A stretch of 48,007 nt of DNA, from positions 669,587-717,593 of the forward strand of contig NZ_PEKV01000005.1 in assembly GCF_002796975.1 (NCBI RefSeq), in the 5' to 3' direction. The notes under the pieces are model-generated. The model did not search any database, had not been told where the DNA came from, and saw only the letters and a program-made list of their open reading frames with translations. Below, in pieces: positions 37,245 through 46,665 of this stretch (position 1 is its first letter; each line of letters begins with the position of its first letter). Origin of the DNA: Ferrovibrio sp. Its GTDB lineage: Bacteria > Pseudomonadota > Alphaproteobacteria > Ferrovibrionales > Ferrovibrionaceae. The position numbers and the translations under genes were made by a program.

Positions 37245-38981
37245 TCAGCGGTGCAGGCCGATCCACACCAGCAGGCCGGCCACGATAACCGCCAGAACCG
37301 CGGAAACGGATTTCCAGAACCGCACTGGGTTGCGCTCCAGCAGCGGCCTGTCCGGCTGGCTCAGATGCATCTTGTTCGGGTGATGCAGATCGTAGATATA
37401 TTCCGAAAGCTCGGCATAGCGCCGGAGCGGATCGGGCTGCACCGCTTTGCGCAGCACGCTGTCGATCCAGGCCGGAATATCGCGATCTTCATGCAGTACC
37501 GAGGCGTAGTGCAGCTTCTTCTGCGCCGCCTGGGTTCGCGTGCGGGCCACGGCGGCGCCGTAGGGTAACCGGCCGGTCAGCATCTGGTAGGTGATGACGC
37601 CGAGCGAGAAGAGATCGGAACGTGGACTGCCGCTTTCGCCGAGGAAATATTCCGGCGCCGTATATTGATGCGTGCCGAGAATGCCGCTGCGGCTGCTCGG
37701 GCTGGCGGTCTCGATCACGCCGGCGACGCGGGTCGAGCCGAAGTCGATGATCTTCACCGTGCCGGTCCGGTCGATCATGATGTTTTCCGGCCGCAGGTCC
37801 TGGTGCAGCATCTCCATGCGATGGAATGCCTGCAGGCCGCGGGCGATCTGTTCGACGATGCCACGCACGGTCTGCAGGTCCGGCTTCGGATTGTCGATCA
37901 TCCACTGCGCCAGCGTCTGGCCCTCAATGTATTCCATGGCGACATAGAGATAGCTGCGCCGGCGGTTCTGTTCGCGCGGCTTGAGCACATGGGCGCTGTT
38001 GATTCGGCGCGCCACCCATTCCTCCATCGCGAAACGCTTCAGGTAATCCGGCTGGTCGCGCAGGTCGATGGACGGAATCTTCAGGATGAACAGGTCGTCG
38101 GAGGCCGCATCGGTGGCGAGGTAGATATGGCTGCGGCTGCTGCCATGCACCTGGCGCAGAATCCGGTAGCCGTCGAAGACCATGCGAGCCTCCAGTACCG
38201 GGGGCAACGGTAGGTCGGCCAGTTCGCCCAGCGCCTCGTTGGCGTCGCGGCCGGGCAGGTCGTCGATGCGCAGGATCTGGACGGTCAGATTATCCGGGCT
38301 GCCGCGGCGCAAGGCCTCGCCGGCCAGGGTTTCGGCGGCGAAATCGAGTGTTTCCGGGTTGCTGCGGATTGTCTCGGCCATGAAGGCGTCGTCGACATAT
38401 TCGTAGATTCCGTCGGTGGCGAGCAGGAAGATATCGCCCTTTTCCAGCCGTACGGCGCGATAGTCGAGTTCGAGCTGCGGGTTGATGCCGAGAGCGCGGC
38501 TGAGATAGCTCTGCTGCGACGAGACGGCAACCCGATGGTCGTTGGTCAGCTGTTCCAGCGCATTGCCGTTTAGCCGGTAGATGCGACCGTCGCCGACATG
38601 GAAGAGATGTGCGGTCGCCGATTTGATCACCATGCCGCTGAAGGTGCAGACATAGCCCTTGTCGCCGTCGTAACGATAGTGGCTGCGCCGCGTCTGCGCA
38701 TGCAGCCAGGAATTGGTGGCATCCAGCACACGATGCGCTGAGGTCTTCACCGACCATGCGTCGGAGGTGCAGTAATAGTCGGTGAGAAAGCCCTTGACGG
38801 CGGACTCGGCGGCAACCTGGCTGACATCGCTGCTGCTGATGCCGTCGGCCAGCGCGATGGCGATGCCCTTGGCGCTGAGTGTGGGTTCCCTCGGGATGAC
38901 GGCGCCGTGGAAATCCTGGTTGATCTCCTTGCGGCCCCGGTCGGAATATTGCCCGATCGATATCTTCAGTTCGCTCACCAT
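37245..38981 (-). CDS. PP2C phosphatase/Ser-Thr kinase fusion
   Basis: Protein of 578 residues. The N-terminal PP2C domain (about 1-245) has YSDRGRKEINQDFHGAV, ALADGISSSDVSQVAAES and FLLATDGIYEYVDD with metal-binding Asp residues. A protein kinase domain (about 265-530) follows: catalytic loop LHQDLRPENIMI, DFG as IIDFGSTRV and APE as TAPEYFLG. One membrane helix lies near the C terminus (VSAVLAVIVAGLLVWIGLH). Such fusions sit next to nitrite/nitrate transporters in many proteobacteria; here a formate/nitrite channel gene is 63 bp upstream, so they probably form a unit. Confidence 0.88.
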   Translation of the reverse strand: MVSELKISIGQYSDRGRKEINQDFHGAVIPREPTLSAKGIAIALADGISSSDVSQVAAESAVKGFLTDYYCTSDAWSVKTSAHRVLDATNSWLHAQTRRSHYRYDGDKGYVCTFSGMVIKSATAHLFHVGDGRIYRLNGNALEQLTNDHRVAVSSQQSYLSRALGINPQLELDYRAVRLEKGDIFLLATDGIYEYVDDAFMAETIRSNPETLDFAAETLAGEALRRGSPDNLTVQILRIDDLPGRDANEALGELADLPLPPVLEARMVFDGYRILRQVHGSSRSHIYLATDAASDDLFILKIPSIDLRDQPDYLKRFAMEEWVARRINSAHVLKPREQNRRRSYLYVAMEYIEGQTLAQWMIDNPKPDLQTVRGIVEQIARGLQAFHRMEMLHQDLRPENIMIDRTGTVKIIDFGSTRVAGVIETASPSSRSGILGTHQYTAPEYFLGESGSPRSDLFSLGVITYQMLTGRLPYGAAVARTRTQAAQKKLHYASVLHEDRDIPAWIDSVLRKAVQPDPLRRYAELSEYIYDLHHPNKMHLSQPDRPLLERNPVRFWKSVSAVLAVIVAGLLVWIGLHR

Positions 38982-38996
38982 GCCGTGTCCGATCTC

Positions 38997-39032
38997 GGCA
39001 GGGCCCTTTCCGTGACGGAGAAGGGCCCTGCC
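38997..39032 (-). promoter_or_regulatory. Strong hairpin between the transporter and kinase genes
   Basis: GGCAGGGCCCTT (38997-39008) and AAGGGCCCTGCC (39021-39032) form a perfect 12-bp stem; the 12-nt loop can extend it with TCCGT/ACGGA. No U-run follows on the minus strand. It is therefore not a standard terminator; it may be an RNA processing or stability hairpin that sets the ratio of transporter to kinase. Confidence 0.65.
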
Positions 39033-39044
39033 GGACGGTGGTGA

Positions 39045-39857
39045 TCAGGCCAGGCCGCGCTTCGGTGCGGTCCGGGCGTGGGTGGCGTAGAGGGTCAGGC
39101 CGGTAAAGGCCAGGCCACCGACCAGGTTGCCGACCACGGTGGGGATCTCGTTCCAGATCAGGTAGTCCATGATCGAGAAATTGCCGCCGAGCAGCAGGCC
39201 GGACGGGAACAGGAACATGTTCACGATCGAATGCTCGAAGGTCATGGCGAAGAACAGCATGATCGGCATCCACATGGCGATCACCTTGCCGCTGACGGTG
39301 GTGGAGATCATGGCGCCGACGACACCGGCAGACACCATCCAGTTGCAGAGCACGCCACGGATGAACAGCGTCAGCATGCCGGCAGCGCCATGCGCGGCAT
39401 AACCCAGGGTGCGGCCTTCGCCGATATGGGCGAGGGCGACGCCAACCTTGTCGGGCGGCGAGGAGAAGCCGAAAGTGGTGACGATGGCCGCCATCACGGC
39501 AACCGTGAAGGCGCCGCCGAAATTGCCGACGAAGACCAGCCCCCAGTTGCGCAGCACCCCGGCGAACGTCACGCCCGGACGTTTGTCGATCAGGGCCAGC
39601 GGCGACAGGACGAAAACGCCGGTCAGCAGGTCGAAGCCGAACAGATAGAGGATACAGAATCCGACCGGAAACAGGATCGCGCCGATGATCGGCACGCCGG
39701 TATTGACGGTCATGGTGATGGCGAACCAGGCCGCCAGGGTCAGGATCGCACCGGCCATATAGGCGCGTATGATGGTGTCGCGCGTCGACATGAAGATTTT
39801 CGATTCACCGGCATCGATCATCTTGGTGACGAATTCGGTCGGTATCAGATAAGCCAT
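39045..39857 (-). CDS. Formate/nitrite transporter (NirC/FocA family)
   Basis: Integral membrane protein of 270 residues with six helices. It has FGFDLLTGVFVLSPLALIDKRPG, FIRGVLCNWMV, the LGGNFSIMDYLIWNEIPTVVGNLVGG re-entrant segment, and the SIVNMFLFPSG motif of the FNT family. FNT pentamers carry formate or nitrite. The adjoining phosphatase-kinase fusion and the sigma-54-like promoter favour a nitrite role in nitrogen assimilation. AGGGGACTCTC lies upstream of the ATG. Confidence 0.87.
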   Translation of the reverse strand: MAYLIPTEFVTKMIDAGESKIFMSTRDTIIRAYMAGAILTLAAWFAITMTVNTGVPIIGAILFPVGFCILYLFGFDLLTGVFVLSPLALIDKRPGVTFAGVLRNWGLVFVGNFGGAFTVAVMAAIVTTFGFSSPPDKVGVALAHIGEGRTLGYAAHGAAGMLTLFIRGVLCNWMVSAGVVGAMISTTVSGKVIAMWMPIMLFFAMTFEHSIVNMFLFPSGLLLGGNFSIMDYLIWNEIPTVVGNLVGGLAFTGLTLYATHARTAPKRGLA

Positions 39858-39987
39858 GAGAGTCCCCTTCAGTGCTTCAAAGGGACAAAGCGCCGGTTCT
39901 CAGAAACGGGGCCCCTGTCCATTTTCACGGATGGCGCCATCGATGCGCCTGGGCTCAAACCGCCGTTGGCCTGAGTGACCTGTGCAA

Positions 39988-40003
39988 AGCAGGGATCGTG
40001 CCA
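39988..40003 (-). promoter_or_regulatory. Sigma-54-type promoter upstream of the FNT gene
   Basis: On the minus strand TGGCACG-ATCC-CTGCT matches the sigma-54 consensus TGGCACG-N4-TTGCW with only one mismatch; the invariant GG (-24) and GC (-12) are at the correct spacing. Transcription would start about 120 bp before the FNT ATG. Confidence 0.65.
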
Positions 40004-40063
40004 GCGACGCTGCACTGCAAAATCGTGCCCTCGAACCGGGGCTTACGCCGCTGCGGGACAGTA

Positions 40064-40095
40064 TTTGGGCAAAAGCCGGCGACGGCCTGCCCAAA
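40064..40095. repeat. Inverted repeat TTTGGGCA...TGCCCAAA
   Basis: Perfect 8-bp outer arms (40064-40071 and 40088-40095), with a GCCG/CGGC pair inside. It lies 46 bp past the xylose dehydrogenase stop and about 60 bp upstream of the sigma-54 -24 element, so it could be a weak terminator or an activator site. Confidence 0.5.
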
Positions 40096-40141
40096 ATCGG
40101 GGCATTGCCGTCTGCCGCGAGCGGTCACACGCCGGACGAAA

Positions 40142-40909
40142 TTATGCCCAGCCGGCGTCGACGATGAAATCCTGTGCCGTGCAGCCGCTGCTGTCGTCGG
40201 CGGCGAGGAACAGGGCCATTGCGGCCACATGATGCGGCTGCAGGCGGATGTCGAGACACTGGCCGGCGCGGCGCCCCTTGTCGCTTTCGGGATCGAGCCA
40301 GAGTTCGACCTGGCGTTCGGTCAGGATCCAGCCCGGCACGATGGTATTGACCCGGATATTGTCGTGTCCGAAATCGCGCGCCAGCGATCGCGTCAGCCCC
40401 TGCACCGAGGCCTTTGCCATCGTATAGGCGGCCATGCCGCCCTGCTTGAGCATCCAGCTGACCGAACCGAAGTTGAGGATGACGCCGCCACCCAGAGCCT
40501 GCATCTGCGGGATCACGGCCTGCGCGGCAAAGAACTGCGGTCTCTGGTTGATCGCGATCCGCTCATTCCAGTAGTCGACGGAAACTTCCAGCGTCGCGTG
40601 ACGCTGGTCGTTGGCGGCATTGTTGAGCAGCACGCCGATATCGCCGAGCTTTTCGCGCACCGTCGCGATGGCGCGGCGCAGGGCCTCGATATCGGTGATG
40701 TCGCAGGGCAGGAAAAGAACGGATGCGGAGGACTCGTCGCGCAGCCGTTTGACCAGGGCTTCGCTGGCAGGCACGGCGATATCGACGAACGCGACTTTCG
40801 CACCCTGGCGGGCAAAGGCTTCCACCAGGCAGGCGCCAATTCCACTTCCGCCGCCTGTAATGAAGACGACCTTGTCTTTCAGGCTTGGGTAGATTGCGGT
40901 GAGTGTCAT
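40142..40909 (-). CDS. D-xylose 1-dehydrogenase (SDR, XylB-like)
   Basis: Short-chain dehydrogenase of 255 residues. It starts MTLTAIYPSLKDKVVFITGGGSGIGA, close to the Caulobacter XylB start; NNAANDQRH, FGSVSW (Ser) and YTMAK (Tyr, Lys) provide the catalytic set, and it ends ALFLAADDSSGCTAQDFIVDAGWA, again as in XylB. It oxidises D-xylose (or L-arabinose/D-galactose) to the lactone, first step of the Weimberg/Dahms type route. ATG 40909 has GGAGAAG upstream. It is divergent from the xylose ABC operon, which supports the pentose assignment. Confidence 0.82.
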   Translation of the reverse strand: MTLTAIYPSLKDKVVFITGGGSGIGACLVEAFARQGAKVAFVDIAVPASEALVKRLRDESSASVLFLPCDITDIEALRRAIATVREKLGDIGVLLNNAANDQRHATLEVSVDYWNERIAINQRPQFFAAQAVIPQMQALGGGVILNFGSVSWMLKQGGMAAYTMAKASVQGLTRSLARDFGHDNIRVNTIVPGWILTERQVELWLDPESDKGRRAGQCLDIRLQPHHVAAMALFLAADDSSGCTAQDFIVDAGWA

Positions 40910-40925
40910 ATTCGCTTCTCCATGC

Positions 40926-40937
40926 CAAACATGTTTG
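40926..40937. promoter_or_regulatory. Palindromic operator at the xylose locus
   Basis: CAAACATGTTTG is a perfect 12-bp palindrome with partial TGC/GCA flanks. It lies 17 bp upstream of the dehydrogenase ATG and in the 191-bp gap shared with xylF. A sugar-responsive repressor of the LacI or GntR type is plausible, but no regulator gene is in the window. Confidence 0.55.
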
Positions 40938-41100
40938 AGCACATGCAGCTTCATTGCAACAACGCCGGCCAACTCTACGCCTTCGAGAAAGTTCCGGAAC
41001 TCACCTTGGCAATTGCAGTTATAGTGCGGACATAAAGCCGCAGCGCGGCGCGGCTGCATAAAATCATAATCAGACCGCGATGAAGGCCAAGGAGGAAAAC

Positions 41101-42150
41101 ATGAGGTTCAGCACAAAGCTGCTTTCGATTGCTACCCTTGTCATGCTGTTTGCCTGTATCGGCACGGGCGCCATGGCGCAAAAGGCCGCCATCGGCGTAT
41201 CCTGGTCGAATTTTCAGGAGGAACGCTGGAAGACCGACGAAGCCGCGATCAAGGCGGCGATCGCCAAGGCCGGCGGCACGTATATCTCGGCTGATGCGCA
41301 ATCTTCGCCGGCCAAGCAGCTCACCGATATCGAAGGGTTGATCGCGCGCGGCGCAAAGGCGCTCATCGTGCTGGCCCAGGATTCAGATGCGATCCGGCCG
41401 GCGGTAGAGAGGGCGACGCAGGAGGGCATACCCGTGGTCGGTTATGACCGGCTGATCGAGATCCCGGGCGTCTATTACATCACCTTCGACAACCGTGAAG
41501 TCGGTCGCCTGCAGGCGCGCGCCGTGCATATGGCCAAGCCGAAGGGCAACTACGTCTTCATCAAGGGATCTTCCACCGATCCCAATGCCGATTTCCTGCG
41601 CGCCGGTCAGGAGGATGTGCTGAAAGAGGCCATCGCCAAGGGCGACATCAAGAATGTCGGCGAGGCCTATACCGACCAGTGGCTGCCGGCCAATGCGCAG
41701 AAAAACATGGAGCAGATCCTGACGCGCAACAACAACAAGGTCGATGCCGTGGTGGCCTCCAATGACGGTACCGCCGGCGGCGTCATCGCCGCTCTGACGG
41801 CGCAGGGCCTGGCCGGCACCGTGCCGGTGTCGGGGCAGGACGGCGACAAGGCGGCGCTCAACCGCGTGGCGCTGGGCACGCAGACGGTGTCGGTGTGGAA
41901 GGATGCGCGCGTGCTTGGCCAGAATGCCGCCGAGATCGCGGTCGCCCTGGCCTCGGGCAAGAAGCTGTCCGAGATCCCGAATTCAACGACCTTCGGCGAC
42001 GGACCCAAGAAGGTGAAGATGACGGCACGGCTGCTGAAGCCGGTGGCAATCACCAAAGAGAACCTCAATGTCGTGATCGATGCCGGCTGGGCGACCAAAG
42101 CCGCCGTCTGTCAGGGCGTGAAAGCCGGCACGGTCAAGGCCTGCGGCTGA
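41101..42150 (+). CDS. xylF: D-xylose ABC transporter substrate-binding protein XylF
   Basis: Periplasmic protein of 349 residues with a signal peptide (about 1-25, ending GAMA). Mature part: [105 protein letters not shown], all as in XylF. ATG 41101 is preceded by AGGAGG; an upstream ATG at 41080 is not needed. First gene of the operon with xylH and the ATPase gene. Confidence 0.92.
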   Translation: MRFSTKLLSIATLVMLFACIGTGAMAQKAAIGVSWSNFQEERWKTDEAAIKAAIAKAGGTYISADAQSSPAKQLTDIEGLIARGAKALIVLAQDSDAIRPAVERATQEGIPVVGYDRLIEIPGVYYITFDNREVGRLQARAVHMAKPKGNYVFIKGSSTDPNADFLRAGQEDVLKEAIAKGDIKNVGEAYTDQWLPANAQKNMEQILTRNNNKVDAVVASNDGTAGGVIAALTAQGLAGTVPVSGQDGDKAALNRVALGTQTVSVWKDARVLGQNAAEIAVALASGKKLSEIPNSTTFGDGPKKVKMTARLLKPVAITKENLNVVIDAGWATKAAVCQGVKAGTVKACG

Positions 42151-42188
42151 CGCGGACCTGACGCGACGCGGGAACGGGGGCTGCGGCG

Positions 42189-43448
42189 ATGAACGACCTT
42201 CTGGCTAAGCTGGAGATCGACATTCGCCTGGTCGGCATGGTCGCTGCCCTCGGCCTTGTCTGGATCGGCTTCGATTATTTCACCGGCGGCCTGTTCCTCA
42301 CGCCGCGCAATCTGTGGAATCTGTCGGTGCAGACGGCGTCGATCGCCACCATGTCCTGCGGCATGGTGCTGGTGATCGTCACCCGCAGTATCGATCTTTC
42401 GGTCGGATCGATCCTGGGTTTCGCCGGTATGATCGTCGGCGTGGTACAGGCGCGGTTCCTCCCCGTCGATCTCGGCTGGGGCTATGACAACCACTGGATC
42501 TGGCTGGTGGCCGTGCTGGCCGGCCTTGGCATCGGCGGTCTGATCGGCACCATCCAGGGCTTCATCATCGCCTATCTCGGTGTGTCGTCCTTCATCGTCA
42601 CGCTGGGCGGGCTGCTGGTCTGGCGCGGTGCGGCCTGGTGGGTGACCCAGGGCCAGACGGTGGCACCGATCGATGCCCGCTTCCAGATGCTCGGCGGCGG
42701 GATAAAGGGTTCGGTCGGAGCACCTGTGAGCTGGGCCATCGGTATCGTGACAACCCTGCTGGTGATCGGGCTGATGCTGCTGGCGCGCCGCCGGCGCATC
42801 GCTTACGGCTTCTCGATACGTCCGGCCTGGTCGGAAGCGGCGATCTATGGTGTCGTCGCCATTACCATCCTCGGCGTGACCTGGATCTTCAATGCCTATT
42901 ACATCCCTGTCTCGGTCGCCCGGCGGATTGTCGAAGCCAGCGGGCAGGTCTGGCCCGAAGGCGGCGTGCAGATCGCACATGGCTATGCAATCCCGGTACT
43001 GATTGCCATCGTCGCCGGCATCCTGGTCAGCTTCCTGGCGATCCGGACCCGCTTCGGCAGGTATCTGTTTGCCATCGGCGGCAATCCGGAAGCCGCAGAG
43101 CTTTCCGGCATCCGTACCCGACGCACCCAGATGCTGGTCTTCACATTGATGGGTGTGCTCTGCGGCCTGGCGGCCTGCATCTCCACCGCGCGGCTGCAAT
43201 CCGCCACCAATGCCACCGGCACCTTTGACGAACTCTATGTCATTGCCGCCACGGTGATCGGCGGAACCTCGCTGGCCGGCGGCGTCGGCACCATCCATGG
43301 TGCGATGCTGGGTGCCGTTCTGATGGGATCGCTGCAATCCGGTATGCTGCTGCTCGACATGCCGACACCGCTGCAGAACATCGTCGTCGGCTGCGTGCTG
43401 GTGCTTGCCGTCTGGGTGGATGGCGTTTTCCGGCGGCGCGTCGGATAA
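42189..43448 (+). CDS. xylH: Xylose ABC transporter permease XylH
   Basis: Membrane protein of 419 residues of the BPD_transp_2 ribose/xylose class with about ten helices. The segments [28 protein letters not shown] and [33 protein letters not shown] are the family signatures, and the extended linker around residues 180-260 is characteristic of XylH compared with RbsC. It lies 38 bp after xylF and 10 bp before the ATPase gene. Confidence 0.92.
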   Translation: MNDLLAKLEIDIRLVGMVAALGLVWIGFDYFTGGLFLTPRNLWNLSVQTASIATMSCGMVLVIVTRSIDLSVGSILGFAGMIVGVVQARFLPVDLGWGYDNHWIWLVAVLAGLGIGGLIGTIQGFIIAYLGVSSFIVTLGGLLVWRGAAWWVTQGQTVAPIDARFQMLGGGIKGSVGAPVSWAIGIVTTLLVIGLMLLARRRRIAYGFSIRPAWSEAAIYGVVAITILGVTWIFNAYYIPVSVARRIVEASGQVWPEGGVQIAHGYAIPVLIAIVAGILVSFLAIRTRFGRYLFAIGGNPEAAELSGIRTRRTQMLVFTLMGVLCGLAACISTARLQSATNATGTFDELYVIAATVIGGTSLAGGVGTIHGAMLGAVLMGSLQSGMLLLDMPTPLQNIVVGCVLVLAVWVDGVFRRRVG

Positions 43449-43458
43449 GGGGACGGCC

Positions 43459-44241
43459 ATGGCAGATACGGTTGCGTCGCCGCTTGTCGAAATGTGCGAC
43501 ATCTCCATTGCCTTCGGTGGCGTGAAGGCGGTGGATCGCGCCTCGCTGGACCTGTTCCCCGGCGAGGTGGTCGGGCTGCTCGGCCATAACGGTGCCGGCA
43601 AGTCGACGCTGATCAAGATCCTGTCAGGCGCCTACAAACCTGACGATGGCGAGATCCGCGTGAATGGCCAGACGGCATCGATCCGCAATCCGGCCGACGC
43701 GAAGAAATACGGCATCGAGACGATCTACCAGACGCTCGCGCTGGCCGATAATGTCGATGCTGCCGCGAATGTCTTCCTCGGTCGCGAGTTGCTGACGCGC
43801 TGGGGCACGCTCGACGACGGCGCCATGGAAATGCAGACCCGCAAGGTGATGGCGCGCCTCAACCCGCATTTCCATCGCTTCAAGATGCCGGTCAGGGCGT
43901 TGTCAGGCGGGCAGCGCCAGTCGGTCGCCATCGCGCGGGCGATTCATTTCGACGCCCGCATCCTGATCATGGACGAGCCGACCGCAGCCCTCGGCCCGGC
44001 CGAGACAAAGCAAGTCGCCGATCTGGTTCGCCAACTCAAGACTGAGGGCATCGGCATTTTCCTGATCAGCCATGACATTCATGACGTCTTCGATCTGGCA
44101 GATCGGGTCTTCGTGATGAAAAACGGCCGGGTGGTCGGTTCGGTGCGCGTTGCCAATGTCACCAAGGATGAAGTGCTCGGGATGATCATCCTGGGCAAAT
44201 GCCCGCCCAGCGCCACGCCGGGGCCGGGAGCGGTACGCTAG
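43459..44241 (+). CDS. Xylose ABC transporter ATP-binding protein, single-domain XylG
   Basis: ABC ATPase of 260 residues: Walker [10 protein letters not shown] (about 43-51), signature [16 protein letters not shown], Walker [12 protein letters not shown], and switch His in LISHDIHDV. Classical XylG is a tandem of two ABC domains near 510 residues; this one has only one, as in FrcA-type transporters of alphaproteobacteria. A homodimer would energise XylH. ATG 43459 is 10 bp after the xylH stop and has GGGGACGG; upstream in-frame start would lie within xylH. Confidence 0.9.
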   Translation: MADTVASPLVEMCDISIAFGGVKAVDRASLDLFPGEVVGLLGHNGAGKSTLIKILSGAYKPDDGEIRVNGQTASIRNPADAKKYGIETIYQTLALADNVDAAANVFLGRELLTRWGTLDDGAMEMQTRKVMARLNPHFHRFKMPVRALSGGQRQSVAIARAIHFDARILIMDEPTAALGPAETKQVADLVRQLKTEGIGIFLISHDIHDVFDLADRVFVMKNGRVVGSVRVANVTKDEVLGMIILGKCPPSATPGPGAVR

Positions 44242-44286
44242 ATCTGCCGCCCGCTTCTGCAAGTTCGAAGCGGCGCTGGCATCCGA

Positions 44287-44502
44287 TCAATAATGCGGCG
44301 GGCGTTCGGTTCCGGGCCCCTGGATTGCCTTTGCTTCGATGTCGCGCATCCCGTCGCTCAGGGCCTTGACCAGTCGCGTTAAATTATCGATCTGAGCCCA
44401 TTGTTTGGTAATGGTCTGGTTTAAGGCCTCGATTGTCTCATCCTGGTATGCGACACGCTCCTCAAGTGCGTTGACCCGCGCCGCGACGTTGTCGTCCACC
44501 AT
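44287..44502 (-). CDS. slyX: SlyX family protein
   Basis: Short 71-residue coiled-coil protein, with a heptad pattern through residues 8-56 and the conserved PPHY C terminus. SlyX proteins are widely conserved but have no settled function. AAGGA lies 6 nt before the ATG. It follows the luciferase-like gene by 23 bp on the same strand and may be co-transcribed. Confidence 0.88.
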   Translation of the reverse strand: MVDDNVAARVNALEERVAYQDETIEALNQTITKQWAQIDNLTRLVKALSDGMRDIEAKAIQGPGTERPPHY

Positions 44503-44525
44503 GATTTATCCTTTACGTCAGAAAC

Positions 44526-45542
44526 TCAGCGCCAGCCAAGCGCCGGCGCAATCTGCGTGAGAATGGTCTCGATGACATGGGCGTTGTAGGCAACGCCCAG
44601 CTGATTGGGCACGGTCAGCAGCAGGGTGTCGGCTTCGGCAATCGCTTCATCGCTTTTGAGTGCCTCGATCAACTGCTCCGGCTCGGCTGCGTAGGAGCGG
44701 CCGAATATGGCCCGCATATTGTCGATGACGCCGACCTGGTCGCTGCTGGTGTCGCGACCGAAATAGGTACGGTCGAGATCGTTGACCAGCGCAAAGATCG
44801 AGCGCGAGACGGAGACGCGCGGTGTCCGCGTATGCCCCGCTGCTTTCCAGGCTTCGCGATAGCGCCGGATCTGGTTGGCCTGCTGGATATGGAAAGGTTC
44901 GCCGGTCTCGTCGGCCTTCAGGGTCGAGCTTTGCAGGTTCATCCCCTGCTGTGCTGCCCAGACGGCGGTGGCGTCGGAGGCAGAGCCCCACCAGATGCGG
45001 TCACGCAAACCTTCCGAATGAGGTTCAAGCCGCAGCAGCCCCGGCGGATTGGCAAACATTGGGCGCGGGTTGGGCCGGGCAAAACCTTTGCCGCTCAGGA
45101 GCGACAGAAACACCTCGCCGTGGCGGCGGCCCATATCGGCATCGCTCTCGCCTTCGGCCGGTGCATACCCGAAATGGCGCCAGCCATCGATCACCTGTTC
45201 GGGCGAGCCGCGGCTGATGCCAAGCTGCAGACGGCCGCCGGCAATCAGGTCGGCGGCGCCGGCATCCTCGATCATGTAGAGGGGATTTTCATACCGCATG
45301 TCGATGACGGCAGTGCCGATCTCGATCCGCTGCGTCCGCGCGCCGACGGCGGCGAGAAGCGGGAAGGGCGAGGCAAGCTGGCGGGCAAAATGGTGGACAC
45401 GGAAATACGCGCCATCGGCGCCAAGTTCTTCAGCGGCGACCGCCAGATCGATGGACTGCAAAAGCACGTCCTGCGCCGACCGCGCCTCTGACCCAGGCGA
45501 TTCCGACCAATGGCCAAAGGATAAGAAGCCGATCTTCTTCAT
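44526..45542 (-). CDS. LLM class flavin-dependent oxidoreductase
   Basis: Luciferase-like monooxygenase fold protein of 338 residues: LSFGHWSESPGSEARSAQ near the N terminus, ELGADGAYFRVHHFARQLASPFPLLAA (typical LLM metal-like/active-site segment), GGRLQLGISRGSP, and WWGSASDATAVWAAQQGMNL. It probably uses FMN with an unknown substrate. I chose ATG 45542, which starts MKKIGFLSFGHW; the open frame continues upstream across the tRNA gene and is not coding there. Confidence 0.85.
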   Translation of the reverse strand: MKKIGFLSFGHWSESPGSEARSAQDVLLQSIDLAVAAEELGADGAYFRVHHFARQLASPFPLLAAVGARTQRIEIGTAVIDMRYENPLYMIEDAGAADLIAGGRLQLGISRGSPEQVIDGWRHFGYAPAEGESDADMGRRHGEVFLSLLSGKGFARPNPRPMFANPPGLLRLEPHSEGLRDRIWWGSASDATAVWAAQQGMNLQSSTLKADETGEPFHIQQANQIRRYREAWKAAGHTRTPRVSVSRSIFALVNDLDRTYFGRDTSSDQVGVIDNMRAIFGRSYAAEPEQLIEALKSDEAIAEADTLLLTVPNQLGVAYNAHVIETILTQIAPALGWR

Positions 45543-45623
45543 GAAGGTGTGCCTGCGGGAATGTATGAGTGCAGAACAAGATCTGATGCAAATATCAGCG
45601 TCTTCAATATCTTGGGGAGAATA

Positions 45624-45714
<91 letters not shown>

Positions 45715-45972
45715 GCGAGGAACCGGCTGAAGGTGCAAACCACGGCCGGGGGTCGAAAACGGCGCGGACCTTAACTGAACCGCTCCCTGCCCGCAAGGCC
45801 TTGGGCGACCTGCTGAATCACGGCAAAGCTGGAGCCGCTTCAGGCACTTGAAACAGCCTTTGCAGGGCCGTTTCGAATGGCCTTGTCATCGCCCCGGCCT
45901 TGTCCGAGACTGTTTAGGCGCCGTTTATACTGCCAGCAGGCAGGTTCGGCGGCGCCAGAACCGGGAGGCCGC

Positions 45973-46179
45973 ATGAGCACCGGTACAAAAGGTCGGTTTG
46001 GGCCTGACCACGCCCGCAAATGCCCCAGCCGCAATGGCCTGCCGGCCGCTGCGGTCGTCATTCCGCACCCGCAATTCATCACAGCGCCGTTCGTTGCGGC
46101 GCCGCTCTTTGCAATCTGGCACCTGAACCCGGCCGTCGGCTGCGACGTTTGGCAGGAGAGGACTGTTACGGATCGATAG
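45973..46179 (+). CDS. Possible small ORF upstream of the CBS protein gene
   Basis: A 68-codon frame begins MSTGTKGRFGPD with GGGAGG 5 nt upstream and a TATACT-like -10 at 45926-45931. No recognisable domain. The 508 bp between the tRNA and the CBS gene hold nothing else that I can support. The minus strand is also open, so this may be a non-coding frame in GC-rich DNA. Confidence 0.22.
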   Translation: MSTGTKGRFGPDHARKCPSRNGLPAAAVVIPHPQFITAPFVAAPLFAIWHLNPAVGCDVWQERTVTDR

Positions 46180-46222
46180 CGCACAGGCCCGCCGCAGTGC
46201 GGGCAATCCAGGAGGAAACACC

Positions 46223-46654
46223 ATGACCGTTGCGGCAATACTCAAGGACAAGGTGCCCGGGGTGATCAGCGTCCGGCCCGATGACGGCATCGAGGCCGTC
46301 TGCCAGAAACTGGCCGACAAGGGGATCGGCGCGGTGATGGTGCTGCGGGGCGATGGCGGCATCGCCGGCATCCTGTCGGAACGCGACATCGTGCGCGGCC
46401 TGGCGATGATCGGCACTGACCTCTTGCAGCAGAGCGCCGACACCATCATGACGCGGAATGTGATGGTCTGTTCCAGCCATGACACCATCGAGGATGTCAT
46501 GCATCTGATGACCAAGCGCCGCATCCGCCATCTGCCTGTCGTGGATAGCGGCAAGCTGATCGGCATGATTTCGATCGGCGACGTGGTCAAACGCCGCATC
46601 GCCGACACCGAAATGGAAGCCGAGGCGCTGCGGCACTATATCGCCACCGGCTGA
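46223..46654 (+). CDS. CBS-domain protein
   Basis: Protein of 143 residues made of two tandem CBS domains (about 10-65 and 75-130), with GIGAVMVLRGDGGIAGILSERDIVRGL and MTKRRIRHLPVVDSGKLIGMISIGDVVKR. CBS pairs bind adenine nucleotides. Stand-alone CBS proteins of this type are common in alphaproteobacteria. AGGAGGAAAC stands before the ATG. It converges on the antiporter gene with an 11-bp gap. Confidence 0.9.
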   Translation: MTVAAILKDKVPGVISVRPDDGIEAVCQKLADKGIGAVMVLRGDGGIAGILSERDIVRGLAMIGTDLLQQSADTIMTRNVMVCSSHDTIEDVMHLMTKRRIRHLPVVDSGKLIGMISIGDVVKRRIADTEMEAEALRHYIATG

Positions 46655-46665
46655 ACGGACGTGCT

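Larger units (their letters stand above)
39858..40141 (-). other. 284-bp intergenic region between the FNT and xylose dehydrogenase genes
   Basis: It holds the sigma-54-like promoter (39988-40003) and a large inverted repeat (40064-40095). Frames on both strands are short and without ribosome sites. I see no gene in it. Confidence 0.6.

Noticed and set aside
45840-46238. Minus-strand frame of about 130 codons next to the CBS gene
   Set aside because: It overlaps the CBS gene's ribosome site and start, and holds no motif.
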